Assembly (NCBI RefSeq): GCF_000143415.4
Contig: NW_003314271.1
Coordinates: 661,591-725,590 of the forward strand
Origin: Selaginella moellendorffii
Lineage: Eukaryota; Streptophyta; Lycopodiopsida; Selaginellales; Selaginellaceae
DNA: 64,000 nucleotides
Direction of reading: 5' to 3'
Part shown: positions 10,878 through 24,061 of the stretch, piece by piece
Position numbering within the stretch: the first letter of the stretch is position 1
How the letters are laid out: each line of letters begins with the position of its first letter
Position numbers and translations under genes: made by a program
Notes under the pieces: generated by a model
What the model saw: the letters and a program-made list of their open reading frames with translations, nothing else
What the model was told of the DNA's origin: nothing
The model's database searches: none

Positions 10878-12423
10878 GGCTGAGAATCCACGAATTTGCT
10901 GGGAATCCTGGGAACAAGACGACGATTCTTGGGGCAGCCGCAGCTACGCGATCGCTGGAAATTCCGCCATGAGAGGAGCAGTGAGTGCTACATTGGGGAA
11001 AGGGATCTGGCCCAGCGCAGCGCCAGACCTAGGATAGTGCCCTACACAACGCAAGACGCAAGCAAACAAAAAGAAACACCATGCCAAGAATATGCGCCTC
11101 GGTTTAAATAAGAACACAAATTTTCTTATGGTGGTCAAATACAAGTCAACGAGAATTGTGTTGGGTCTTGAGTTCTTTGACCAATGACAATGACTTCGTC
11201 TTTTTGCCAAATTGTCCAGTGATCACACAGTTTCACTGAGGTAGTGAATCTCAATTTATCTTTTGGGTGAAGAACAGATTAAAGTGAATTACTTTCAAAG
11301 GTAACTTTTTCCTCGATGATGAAAGGAAAGTTTAAGGAAGAGTTTAAGTGCGTATCCACGACAGCCATGCACAAGATGTTTCTACTATTTACTCACGTGA
11401 ACATGACATGACACACTTATAAGAAGTTTTTAAAGTGTACAAACCTTTGAACGGGTTGTTCAAAGCGAGTGTGTAATGACAATAGTGAATGGGAGCATTC
11501 AGCAAGATGTTAAGAAGACTGGGTGGCAAGTATTCCACCTGAAGATATCAAGTTTGGCCGCCAGAGAAAAGGAGGCAGCAAAGATTGTATCTATGCATCT
11601 GTAAGTTTTTGGTCATGGAAATTATCTGCATTGAATCAGCTACGGCTGTTTTGCTCTTCACAGAAGTGGTAAGAATCCTTGGTCTATATGGACTTTGCGT
11701 CAGCGTGTAAGCGATTTTAGAGATGCTTAGGTTCAAGTTTCCCTTGAGAAGTGGATGGCTTTTCTCCGTATGGATAGAAACCATGCAAACGCTGTGACAA
11801 TTCCTCCAAAAGAGAAAAGGAAAGAACTCCTCCATAACCCAGGCCGGCACCAGCTGAAAGAGGAGATTGAAATCTTTCACGGAGGGCACCATATAAATGC
11901 ATCTGTAACCTCGAGCTGAAGCTCTTAGTACACGATACTATCCAAGCCAGAATTCTTCTCTCAAACCGACACTTGCTGAGTCTTTACCACCTTCTTCTGT
12001 TTTGTAAATTCGTCCTGACAAACAAGGAATTCATGCCATGTGGTGGGAGGCTGATGAAGCTCAGCTTTGCAAAAAAGAAACAGGGAGGACACCTCGGGTT
12101 GTGTTGCTTCGAGCTGGCGGATAAGTGATTTACCCTAAGAGGAGGTTGCGGTCATGATATCTGGTCTTCTCGTACCTTAAAGGTTAGCCTGCACTGTTTT
12201 CTTTTCTCTCTTTTTTTTGTTGGGTAAGTCTCTAGCTAACTTTTCAGCTCAAAGATGGAATCTTATCTCTGCACGGGTGCCAAACCGTGACCATGCGAAT
12301 TAGGAGGAACAAAATCGGATCTCGCTAATGTCACGTAAACAGCGAAAGAATAGCCATTGCAAAGTTATCCAAAACTCTAGAGGAAGTGAGAGAGAGAGAG
12401 AGGTGAAAAAAGCTTGATAAACT
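10878..12423. other. intergenic between hydrolase and WD40 genes
   Basis: The first 200 bases are the 5' region of the hydrolase gene. A minus-strand open frame at 11717-11902 (61 codons) starts right after a CAG and might be an exon remnant, but it matches no family I know and no partner exons are evident. Nothing else is supported. Confidence 0.4.
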
Positions 12424-13857
12424 TTACATTCCAAGAACCAATGTCCCGGGATCACGTAGCACCAAACTATTCTCTAACTTTTCTTGATCCGGGCACGATC
12501 CATCCAGGGAAACCCACCAGGTCTTGACTTGGCGATCCAATCCACCACTCACAACCCGGGCTCCAGCCCCGATAGACGAGGAAGAACAAGCAGCCATAGA
12601 CACCGATTTCACCGGGCCTTGATGCCCCTTGATCACGCACAAGCACGAGTGGATCGCTGTGAATCTCTCCCTCGACCACACGCGGATCGTCCTATCGGCG
12701 GATCCACTGCAAAGAAAGAAATGCCCATCTTGGATGCCGCTGGAAATCGCCAGGCACAGCACCGCCATGCAATGCCCCCGCAGGGCATCCACCGCCGCCA
12801 TATGCATCGCCGTCTCCTCGCGCTCCCACACCACGATTGATCGATCGCTCGACGCCGAGTAGAGGTAGCCCGACGAGGAATCTAGCGCCAGGGCGTTCAC
12901 TGACGATTTGTGGCGCTCCAGGACCGCGACGAGCGACAATCCAATCTGTGCCTTGTTCTTCCCTCCCAAGAAAGAAGAACTCTGGGAATTAGAACAGAGC
13001 TCCCATGCTTTGATCTTGCCATCGGCGGCAGCGGTGTAGACAAATTGCTGCGCGGCGGCCACGGCATTGATCGCATCGTCGTGGGCCGCGCGCACGGAAT
13101 TCAGGCACTTCCAGTCAGCGGCGCGCCAGATCTTGAGCGATCGGTCCCAGGAGGCCGAGAAGACGAGATCTTTGGTGGCGGCCAGGCACGAGACCGCGTC
13201 GGCGTGCTGGATCCAGAGCTTCTTCCGGTGGCGGCGCACCTGGATGTAGCTCGAGGGGAGGATGGATCGCGAGAGGACGTCCTTGACTGTGGGAAGAGTG
13301 TGGCAGAGCTCGATTTCCTCGCTAATTATTCCCTGTTCTTGGCGATGGCGCTTCTTCTTTCGCCACACACGAATCTTGCCGTCCTGGTGGGCGGTCAAGA
13401 CGCGATTTTGATGCTCCAGAATGGCTTTGATGCTGCCCCCGCGTGAGCCCACGGCCTCGAATTCTTTAGAAGCGCAGGGATTTTGGTGGATTCCATGGCT
13501 CTCGGTGCCGACGAGGAGGAGCTCTGGGCTCTCTGTGGCGCAGAGGGCGGTGATGCCGGATTTGGAGGCGATGGCGGTGGAGGGCAGCGACTTGTAGGGG
13601 AAGTTCTTGAAGACGCAGCTGGTGTAGAGACACAGGAGCGCCGAATCGACGCTGCTACCGCGTTGAAAGGACGAGACCGATGGGAGGCTCGAGGCAGAGG
13701 ACTGATGCGAATAAGAAGATCTGATGGAGAGTTTAAAATCGATGGAAGACGAGGAATTGGAACATCGGGAGAAGGAAGAAGTCGAAGAGCAAGAAGCTGT
13801 TGACGATTCTAGCGAACTTGCCTGATCAGCTGCGCTATTGCAAAGCCCGAGCTCCAT
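12424..13857 (-). CDS. JINGUBANG-like WD40 repeat protein
   Basis: A single uninterrupted 477-codon frame. The first 70 residues are Ser-rich and low in complexity, as in plant JINGUBANG proteins. The rest is a WD40 beta-propeller. Clear blades end in KIRVW (with a following basic KKKRH insert), SLKIW, KIKAW, SIVVW, TIRVW and QVKTW, each preceded by a G/A-SxDR or similar strand, so seven blades are plausible. JINGUBANG-family proteins act as soluble scaffolds (pollen germination and jasmonate signalling in seed plants); the specific role in a spore plant is unknown. The gene is GC-rich and intronless, as is common for the family. A downstream start is possible inside the Ser-rich leader. Confidence 0.85.
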   Translation of the reverse strand: MELGLCNSAADQASSLESSTASCSSTSSFSRCSNSSSSIDFKLSIRSSYSHQSSASSLPSVSSFQRGSSVDSALLCLYTSCVFKNFPYKSLPSTAIASKSGITALCATESPELLLVGTESHGIHQNPCASKEFEAVGSRGGSIKAILEHQNRVLTAHQDGKIRVWRKKKRHRQEQGIISEEIELCHTLPTVKDVLSRSILPSSYIQVRRHRKKLWIQHADAVSCLAATKDLVFSASWDRSLKIWRAADWKCLNSVRAAHDDAINAVAAAQQFVYTAAADGKIKAWELCSNSQSSSFLGGKNKAQIGLSLVAVLERHKSSVNALALDSSSGYLYSASSDRSIVVWEREETAMHMAAVDALRGHCMAVLCLAISSGIQDGHFFLCSGSADRTIRVWSRERFTAIHSCLCVIKGHQGPVKSVSMAACSSSSIGAGARVVSGGLDRQVKTWWVSLDGSCPDQEKLENSLVLRDPGTLVLGM

Positions 13858-15158
13858 TTTCGGCTGTAAGGAGAGACCCTTTTAGCAAAATGGAGCCAGG
13901 AGAGCGATTCCGCGGGGTCAGCACGCGAAGTTCATGGATGATCGGATTTTTCGTTTGGTCAGCCAAGCGAGAGAGAAGGAGATGGAAGGGAAACTTCTAT
14001 CAACGGTCGTATTTAAAGAAAGGAGATATGAAAGATCCGGTTGTTCCACGCGGGCATCGTTCCAGCTAGAAGGCACTGTGACAGTGCCTTTTCTTTTGCT
14101 TATCTTATCCATACTTTTCACTAAATTGATTGATTCATAGTTTAATCCACGAAGGCATTAGGCATTCCTCGAGAAAGTGTCCCTTGATCCGCTAAAGAAT
14201 CGTTTCTTCTTTCTCTACAACAAACTAAACAATTGATTCGACGGTAGCTTTTGGTTTGCCCGACCGGACCAACGAACAAGTTGCGCTTAAAAAACTTGGA
14301 AGTCTTTTCGCTACAAGGGATTTGTTTTTCAAAGGAAATCTTCCCAGTCGTTGATCGATGATCGATGGGCCGCCGCCTTTAAAACACACACTTTCCTGGT
14401 CGATTGAACGATAATCTATAGACTATTAGCTGTGATCTCATGGAGGGTCTCATCCGTTATATGTTTTGTAGCCATCTTTGGACTAGCAAGCAAATCATTC
14501 TTTTTGCTACTTTCCTAACACGCCAAAGATCCATAGCTGTGTACGCGGGGAGCCATTCACGACCACGATCGATCATATTCTCTGTTTTTCCAATTCTTTT
14601 TGTTCACGATCATCAAGCGCGATTGTACCGGGCCGTGCTAACTTGCCGGGCGATCCAGAGAAATAAAGTGGTGACGTTTCCTCTCGCGGATAAGATTGGA
14701 GATTTCAAGGCCCAAAGGGTGAGTGGGGCGCTAGCAGGAAAGCAATCGTTCCCCTCAGTGGAATCGTGGTCCCCCAAGCAAAAACTTCCAGAGCTGCGAG
14801 ACGAAATCCCAGCCGTCCGATTTCTACACTTTCTTCTAGAGCGCGCGAAAAAGTATTCTAAAGCGCGTAGCATACCCTTAGTGTATCATATCATATTTGT
14901 CTGTTTATATACGAGAATATTTAAAGCGTATAGACAAGCTATCACGTTAGTGACAGTAACTTTGGAGCTAGCTCTAGCAGCGTATAAAAAATGCAAGCTA
15001 TCTGTATGTCACAGCAAGCAAAGAAACAATCCACCTGATGCGAGCAAATCACGAGAAGCAAAGATCCAAACAAAAACAAAAAAAAAAAAAAACTAAGAAA
15101 CCACTCACCAAGCCAGGAAAAAAGGAAGAACAATGAGCGCGGAGGAAAGGATCGAGAG
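13858..15158. other. intergenic upstream of WD40 gene and downstream of poly(A) polymerase
   Basis: This holds the WD40 promoter (lower end) and the 3' flank of the poly(A) polymerase gene (upper end). An open frame at 14440-15096 on the plus strand has no family resemblance and is judged non-coding. An A-rich run lies around 15075-15092. Confidence 0.45.
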
Positions 15159-17340
<2,182 letters not shown>

Positions 17341-17489
17341 CCGCGAGGAGACCTAGAACAAACACAAACAAACCCTAAAGCGCCATAGCCTAGTTATATT
17401 CCATTTTTGACCTTTTTCTCCCTTTTGATACTGGTGTTTGGCGCAGCGGCGCGAATTGACAATGGCAGAGGAGAGGCGCGATTCATTCC
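17341..17489. promoter_or_regulatory. compact divergent promoter with a telo-box
   Basis: The poly(A) polymerase (minus) and the NXPE-like gene (plus) start codons are separated by 149 bp. AAACCCTAA, the telo-box motif common in promoters of plant housekeeping genes, lies at 17370-17378. Both genes probably share this region. Confidence 0.6.
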
Positions 17490-19314
17490 ATGGATCACCC
17501 CAGGAAGAATTTCACCCCAGCGGCCGCATTCGCGGCGTTTGGATTCGCGTGCGTCTCGCTAGGGCTTTATGTCGCGCTGCTTCCTCCGGAATATCTCGAT
17601 CGCGGCTCTCTCCCTGCGGGATTGTGGGCGAGAGCTCCGGATCTCTCTTCCGCGGAGATCCTCTTGCGGCGGGTTGCTGAGAATGGGACGCAGGGATGCC
17701 ACAACGTATCCACCGCAGCTGCTGTCTTGTTTGGGATTCCTCGAGCGGAGGATGGAGGCGAGATTACGCTGGCCGCGGATGAAGTTCACAAGTTCTGGAT
17801 CGTTTCGTATGCTGCCGATGGATCCAGGCGATGCTCGGGGGGAGATTTCTACGAGACCGACATCTCAGGTACTTTTCTTCGCGCTTTTCTTTCACAGATT
17901 AGAATTTTCAAGGCCAAGCTCTTTTGTTCTTGAGCTTGTTTCCTTCTTGTTTCTCTGGAAGTTGCTTGCTTTCTTTGCTAGCGTTTAGACTTCGTTTAGA
18001 TTCCCGAGTCTCTCATTCCATCTTGTTTGATATGGTTTTCCTGATAGTACCTTGTGTGTGTGATTGCTCTTTCGCTGCAAATTCCTTCCATTGATTAAAA
18101 CTTTCGATTGGTATCAAGCAGGTCCGACTTGGAAATCACGTCCACCGGTGACGGACTTGGGAGACGGCGCCTACCTGGTGGAACTCAAAGTCAATGGCGA
18201 CTTCGCTAGAAGCTACAACTTCACGGTCAGTCTTGTCTACACGAACTTCCACGGGCTGGATCACGTCCCGAATAAGTGGGCCTTCAAGAAAGAGATGTTC
18301 CGCCTGCTCATCAACTTCACGGCCGGGAGTCGTCGGCGTAAACACCAGCTCCACACTTGCGCCGCCAGCGACTTAAGATCGACGACTTCACCACCATCCC
18401 AATGGCAGGGAAGATGGTCCAGGACCAAATTCAACAGCTCATGTCAGCTAGACAAGAACGGCCGCTACCTTTGCTTGGATCCAGCCGAGCAGTGCGACGA
18501 GAGCCAGTGCTCCGGAGCCATCAACAGCCTGGAGAGCAACGGCTGGGTCTACTCCGCGCACTGCAAGTTTCGGATCTGGAACTCTGCTGAGGCCTGGCAG
18601 TGTCTCGACGGGAAGAAGCTCTTCTTTTGGGGGGACTCGAATCACCAAGACACCGTCCGGAACCTCCTCAACTTCGTCCTGGGACACCAGCTGAAATTCG
18701 TGGATAGGATCTTCGTCGCCAACTTCACCAATCCAGCAAACCCGTCGCAGGTGGTCCGGCTGGCCTCGATTTTCAACGGGCACCCGGATCCACATCACAA
18801 CTTCCTGGGCCTGGGATCGTTGTATGTTCCTCAGTACCGCGATTTCGTCCAGTCAGTAGTCCGCCAGGGTGGTATGCCGGACGCAGTGATCCTCAACTCG
18901 GGCATCCACGACGGCATGAACTGGAAGACAATGGCGGAGTTCCTCGAGGCTGCCAGGAACGCGTCCGTGTTTTGGAAGGATTTGCTCGGGGACGAGAGCA
19001 AAGCTCGGGTGGTGTTTCGCTCCACGGTTGCTACCGGCCTCGGGTTTAGAGATCTGGGGTCCAATCCACACAAGATGGAAGCTTTCAATTCCATCCTGGG
19101 CGAGGAGCTCGCCAAGGAGCTCGGGGGCTTGGAGCACTTCATGTTCGTGGACGACTATGATATCACTTTCCCGTGGCACTATGATTTCTGCTGTAGCGAT
19201 GGCGCTCACTTTGGACAGCCACCGGCCTTGAAGAATTGGTTTGATCGAATTGGACACTTTTACTTTGTGGATCTAATGCTTGTGCATATACTGCTCACTG
19301 CTATTTGCTCGTAA
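17490..19314 (+). CDS. NXPE/PC-esterase-like type II membrane protein with filamin-like domain
   Basis: Two exons (17490-17868 and 18122-19314) join within a Gly codon to 523 residues. I chose the ATG at 17490 because it puts the N-terminal membrane segment (about residues 10-30, FAAFGFACVSLGLYVALL) in frame; an upstream ATG at 17462 is in another frame. The region around the splice (SRPPVTDLGDGAYLVELKV) is a filamin/immunoglobulin-like strand motif. The C-terminal half is a GDSL/PC-esterase-type fold: FFWGDSN with likely nucleophile Ser299, and DGAHFG with Asp486 and His489. This is the architecture of the NXPE and trichome-birefringence-like groups. A Golgi membrane protein esterifying or de-esterifying cell-wall glycans is inferred; the substrate is unknown. 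Confidence 0.85.
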
Positions 19315-19371
19315 AACTATGGTCATCTTTCACTAAAAGGTTCATAGATAACACTTTTAAGATTCGAGATC

Positions 19372-19377
19372 AATAAA
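19372..19377 (+). terminator. AATAAA polyadenylation signal of the NXPE-like gene
   Basis: AATAAA lies 58 bp after the stop codon, in an AT-rich 3' flank. Position and sequence fit a near-upstream polyadenylation element. Confidence 0.5.
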
Positions 19378-19429
19378 AATGAGAGATTTTTTGCTCATAC
19401 TTGCATCTGTGATGAGGTAAATCACGCTT

Positions 19430-20290
19430 GGAATTCAAACTTTCCCTTCTTCAAGATGAGCTTGCATTTGTAACGCAAACTCTTCATCACGGCCCGTTTC
19501 TTAGTAATCGTCTTTACCATGGTTTTACTGTGCTGTATTTTCACAGCCTCTAGCAGCACCATGGTGAACGTGCCCCTGGTCACACCTCTCACTGAGTAGC
19601 TCCAGCGCGGTGACCACGTGGCCTCTCCCCAGCAGCCGCTTGACCACCTCTTGACTTGACTTTTTGATGGCCATGACTCGCGAGAGCCATGCCGACATCT
19701 TTGGGCCCTCACGTAGCATGGCCTCAATACTCTCCGGGAATGCGCACCACCTTTTGCTCCTGAGCGCCACCTTGAGTGAATTTCCCTGTTTGCGATTCCC
19801 GCGTCATTTAGAAGCCCCGATTCCTTGACCAGAGCCATGGCATAGGCGTCTTGCGAATCTGGCCGCCACCTTTTCGCCGGGGTCGAGGCGCACGCCCGCG
19901 AGCTTGGCGCGCTTGAACAGCGAGAGGGCATCTTTCAGATGCGTGGTTCATTCGAAGAGCATCTGGTGCGCTTCCTCGGGATTGTCATGCAGATCTAGCA
20001 CCGCGGCAACTTTCTCCTCGTAGCCGCAAGCATTGTCGTGCTGGAAAGCGCCCGAGCAGTTCACTCGCATCAGCGTTGTTCGCCTTTGCTTCCATGTGGG
20101 CGAGATGGAAGAAGCTCACGGTGTAGTAGCGGATCAAAACCTTGTACACCTTGGGATCCAGTGCGCTGCTCGGGTGCTCCTCCAGCATTTGCCGGAAGAG
20201 CACCTTCACAGTCCAACGACAGCGTATGGGACGGCGCAATTCCAAGCGCCCCTTTGAAGAAGTCCCTCGTGTAACCCAGCGTTTTCATGG
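19430..20290 (-). pseudogene. degenerate helical-repeat-like coding remnant, unidentified
   Basis: GC-rich minus-strand sequence with coding-like stretches broken by frameshifts and stops. From 20290 it starts MKTLGYTRDFFKGALGI. It then shifts frame into a stretch around FRQMLEEHPSSALDPKVYKV, shifts again into a stretch around EEKVAAVLDLHDNPEEAHQM, and later shows EVVKRLLGRGHVVTALELL. The pattern of amphipathic helices suggests an alpha-solenoid protein, but I do not recognise the family. At least three frame changes make it a pseudogene or a badly assembled copy. Confidence 0.45.
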
Positions 20291-20323
20291 TACCGAGGTG
20301 ACGACAGCGAGCGAGAAGTGGGA

Positions 20324-20383
20324 TGTGTGTGTGTGTGTGTGAGAAGAGAGAGAGAGAGAGCGAGAGAGAGCGAGAGAGAGAGA
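20324..20383. repeat. (TG)n and (GA)n microsatellites upstream of the RING gene
   Basis: (TG)9-10 is followed directly by a (GA)n-rich tract with CGAGAGAG interruptions. GA-rich tracts are common in plant 5' regions, and this one ends about 85 bp before the next start codon. Confidence 0.85.
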
Positions 20384-20469
20384 CTTTAGGGCACCAGGAA
20401 GTTTTGAGAGTTTTTAGGGCACCAGGGAGAGAGGTAGATTCATGGTTTTAATATTAGATTTTTTAGGGA

Positions 20470-22916
20470 ATGGAGATATGGAGGCTCGACGCCGCGGAGC
20501 CAATCGTCGAGCAGGTACTAGCGGCACAGCCATGGGAGGCGCTTCAGCGGCGTAAGCTATTCCTCCTCAATCACGTCGATGGCGAGATCGAGGACGAGGA
20601 CGGCGACTGCGCCAATGGCTTCATCCTCGCCGATCCAATACCCTCGCCCTACCTCGGATCGCTGTACGTCGGCGCTTGCAGCGGCCGCAAGCACAAGCGC
20701 GAGATCGAGGTCGCCGATCGCCAGCCGGAGCACCAGATTCACGCCAGCGATGCGTGGTTCTGGTGTAATCTCTGCAACAAGGAGGTTTCTTTGGAATCCC
20801 TGGCGCTCGCGAGCTCCTCCGGGTGTTCTTGCCTCTTTTGCCGCGGCTGCCTGGAATCGGTGGTGTCCAGCGCGATCAAGGACGTTCTTCGCAGGAATCC
20901 TCCCCAGGTTTTGGATCCCGGCCCCAGCAGCAAGTCTCAATCGAAATGCCCCAAGCTGATGATCGATCTCACGAAGGATGACGACGATGGCGACGACGAT
21001 TGTAGCATCGTTGGCGAGGTAGCGTCTTCTTCTTCGTTTTCTTCTTTGTGGGACTATCTCCCATGTCCGTCACCATTCTGCCGGGGGAAGTTCCGGCTTA
21101 CAGACATCCAGTCCGTCTCTCCGGATTGTTTCGCCCAGTGGGAGGCAGCAGCGAGCGATGCTCTCGTCAAGAACAGTGGCTCCTTCGTCAAGTGTCCGGG
21201 TTGCCAGGTCGTGATCGAGAAAGTCGAGAGTGATTTGCCTCCGGGGCTGGCTCTTTCCGGGGTGCCGGAGTTTGACAGAACGGTTCCTTTCACCGAGCTC
21301 GACGACGATGGCAATCGTCTCTCTCGCCGCGCCATGGTGGACAAGGCCGTGAATCGCTTCCGGTGCGTGGTTTGCAGCATGGACTTTTGTGCTGCGTGCT
21401 TGCAACGCCCCTACCACCTGGGAAAGACTTGCGAGGAGTTCTCGCTCGAGAAGAAGGCTCTGCGGTGCATCTACTGCCATCAAGTGTGTCGGCACGAGAT
21501 CAAGTCGCTCGTCGGTGGGAATGATGTTGAGAGTTCTTCGGTGAAGGATATACGAAGTCGGCTTGAGCAGGAAGGGGTGGACAGTGGATGGTGCGTGGAG
21601 AAAAGTGATCTTGTCGCGGTGGAGAGGTTGTGCGATCGTGTCTGCCAGGAAATGGAGTGTAGGCAACGGTTGAAACAAGCTTGCACGCGCAACTTACACT
21701 GCGGACACCACTGCTGTGGAGTGAGAGGTGAACGAAATTGCCTACCTTGTCTAGAGGTACCTTGTTAGGATTGCCTTGTGTCCTTGTGTGTTCTTCCTCG
21801 GTTTTATGCTTTTGGTGGTGGTGGATGCTTCCTTCTTGACGTTCATTTTTCTTCGTGTTTGTTTCCTTGCTTCGAGTTCGTTGAGCTCCTGATTTTGTTT
21901 TGTGCTGATGTAAACGACTGTTTTTTCTTCGTTTATCTCCTCGTCTCCAGTTTTTCATGAATCTATTTCACTTTCTTTTTTGGCAAAATAGTTCACACTC
22001 TCTACTTCTTCCTATACAGGAGGAATGCCAGAAGCAGAAGCTCTCGGGAAAGGCATTGGCGTCTGCTGATGACTTTTGTGGCATTTGCTTGGTGGAGGCG
22101 CTTCGTTCGGCCCCTTCAATTCTGCTTCAGTGTGGCCACATTGTGCACTTGCATTGTGCCAAGCGACAAATCCAGCAGGGATGTCCTGGCCCTCAAATCT
22201 CATTCGGGTATTTAAAGTGCCCCCAGTGCAAGCTTCTTATGAAGCACAGTAAGCTGGACGCGGACATGCACAAGCATTTGACGACAATGGGCCAGGTAAG
22301 CAACACGCTGGTTTTAAACTTCTTGGAACTCTTTCATTGTTGCGTTTGCAGATCAAAGCCAGAGCAATCAAACGTTTGAAACTGGAAGGAGTTTATGACA
22401 AGCTCAAGGCTAGTTGCAGCTCTGATGACAAACTGACTTCCTTGGCCTTGGAGCAGTACCAGTATTATATGTGCAGCAAGTGCAAGAACCCGTACTACGG
22501 TGGGAAGCGGAACTGCGGCCCAAACTTGGCGTAAGAGTTTTCTTTGTTTGCGCATTGCATAAGTTCTCAGAGCGTGGATTCTTGACAGGGAGGACCAAGG
22601 ACGGCAATACGATCCCTCGGAGCTCGTTTGCGGTGGATGCAGTGCTGGTGCCGATGGCAAGTGCAAGCTTGGTCACGGTAACCAGTTCGTCGAGTTTAAG
22701 TGTCGGTTTTGCTGCTCCATAGCGACGTTTTTCTGCTTTGGAACCATCCACTTCTGTGACAGTTGTCACGGGATCTGGCCTCAGCAGCACTCGAGCTCGT
22801 ACGTGCTTCCTCAGTGCAAAGGGCCCCAACACTGTCCACTGGGAATAGCTCACGCTCCAAACGGTAAGGAGCATTGTTTGGGTTGTTCTATGTGTAGAAG
22901 CCAAGAGCAGCTATAG
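20470..22916 (+). CDS. E3 ubiquitin ligase: RBR-like N-terminus plus MYCBP2-type RING and tandem-cysteine domain
   Basis: Four exons (20470-21756, 22020-22295, 22352-22530, 22589-22916) join in frame to 689 residues. Residues 1-429 contain a RING-like cluster (WCNLCNKE, then CSCLFCRGCLE) followed by an IBR-like cluster (LPCPSPFCRGKF, CPGCQVVIEK, RFRCVVCSMDFCAACLQRPYHLGKTC), as in RBR ligases. Residues 449-498 are a C-terminal RING (CGICLVEA, then CGHIVHLHC, then CPQCK). After a helical linker, residues from about 552 match the tandem-cysteine domain of human MYCBP2 (YYMCSKCKNPYYGG; ELVCGGC; EFKCRFCCSIATFFCFGTIHF), known from the RING-Cys-relay mechanism in which ubiquitin passes between two cysteines before transfer to Ser/Thr. 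A relay ligase is inferred. The huge N-terminal part of animal MYCBP2 is absent. Zinc ligands look intact. Confidence 0.85.
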
Positions 22917-23040
22917 AGCAACAAGCCGTACAGATTTTTCCAAAGGCGAAGTTCTGTTCTTTTGTCTCGTTTATTTATTTTGGAGTTTACGCACAGAGGT
23001 AAATGTTTTCTTAAGTATTATTTTAATTTTTTTCTTCTGC

Positions 23041-23752
23041 TTAAACTGGTCCTGGTGCTGGCGCTGGTGCTGGTGCTGGTGGTTTTGCAGGACGAGTGCA
23101 ACACTCGAGCGTTCCATCATCGTTGGTTGCGAGAGTAGCAATTTCCACGGCTTCCCCGCTGCCATACTTGCAACTCAGCTTGGTTTCCTCCAACGAGCAG
23201 CTGCTTCTTGGATCTGAGGTACACGTCTTGACATTCAGGGAGGCTTTGTAATTCTCTGTACTGTCGACTCTCTTGCAGGAAGCCAGCAGCATCCCGGTGG
23301 TGTCGTTGTAAGACGTAGCAGTGCAACTATCGAGAAATCCACCGCAGGAGCCGGAGCCAGAGCCGTCGCTGGTCCTGCAACACACCAAGCTTCCATCGTT
23401 GTTGCTGGCGTACGTCTCCAGGTCGACGGGGAAGGAATCGTTGTTGGTGCAAGTGAAGATCGCGTTTGGTGCTAGCGAGGAGGTCCGGAGCTGGCAATCG
23501 GCGACTCCACCGCACTTTTCTATGCTCAAGCTCGAGTTGTGCATGGAGCCATTAACCGCTCGGCAGCTGGCTTCTAGGACTTTGTTTGTGTAGGAGAGGG
23601 GTGTACAGCTCCTCAGGAAGCCTCCACATTGATCGCAGCTCTACAAAAGAAAAAAAAAAAAGTCAAGTGTTTTGGAGTCTATTTACTATGCTTACCACAA
23701 GCAGTAATGTGTTGATTACAACCACCAGCAAGATGCATACAAGCTTATCCAT
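23041..23752 (-). CDS. secreted tandem CVNH-like protein, copy 2
   Basis: Two exons, 23696-23752 (signal peptide MDKLVCILLVVVINTLLLV) and 23041-23640 (stop TAA), give 218 residues. The intron is 55 bp and sits at exactly the same place as in copy 1. Two repeats start CGGFLRSCTP and CGGFLDSCTA and end NNDG followed by CC, as in copy 1. Unlike copy 1, the protein ends in a Pro-Ala tail (alternating P-A-P-A, residues about 200-218), which looks like a cell-wall-associated or spacer tail. Role inferred as for copy 1: secreted glycan-binding lectin. Close identity in signal peptide, intron position and Cys pattern shows duplication. Confidence 0.72.
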
Positions 23753-23789
23753 TGTGTATGGCTAACACTGACGAGTGGTTTGTTAAAGT

Positions 23790-23830
23790 ACCTTCGTTAG
23801 GTCCGGAATGTATGTTAAAGGACAGAATGG
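23790..23830 (-). promoter_or_regulatory. upstream block of CVNH-like copy 2
   Basis: TTCGTTAGGTCCGGAATG followed by TATGTTAAAGGACAGAATG lies 40-80 bp upstream of the start. It corresponds to the core of the block at 8861-8913 upstream of copy 1. Confidence 0.4.
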
Positions 23831-24061
23831 CACCGAAGACAGCCATGTATGTTGTATGTGTATGCTAGGGGCGTATGATACTATGCATGTAAAAGTCTGA
23901 TGAAAAACATTTAATAATAGGATTTTAAGCTTAGTCTATTGTAATTAGTTAAATGACAATAAGCTAAACTAGACCATTTGTTTCTTATAATTAATATTAT
24001 TGGATAGAATGGACTTTGCTCAACTAACAAAAACCTGCTAAAGTAGAATCAAAACAAAGGG

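Noticed and set aside
14440-15096. 218-codon plus-strand open frame
   Set aside because: No family resemblance, low-complexity Lys-rich end running into an A-rich tract, and it lies in an intergenic region with no splice context; judged chance.
17438-17680. ATG at 17462 as start of the NXPE-like protein
   Set aside because: It is in a different frame from the membrane segment and downstream exons.
21070-21678. 202-codon minus-strand frame inside the RING gene
   Set aside because: Antisense shadow of a GC-rich coding exon; the plus-strand frame has clear zinc-binding signatures.
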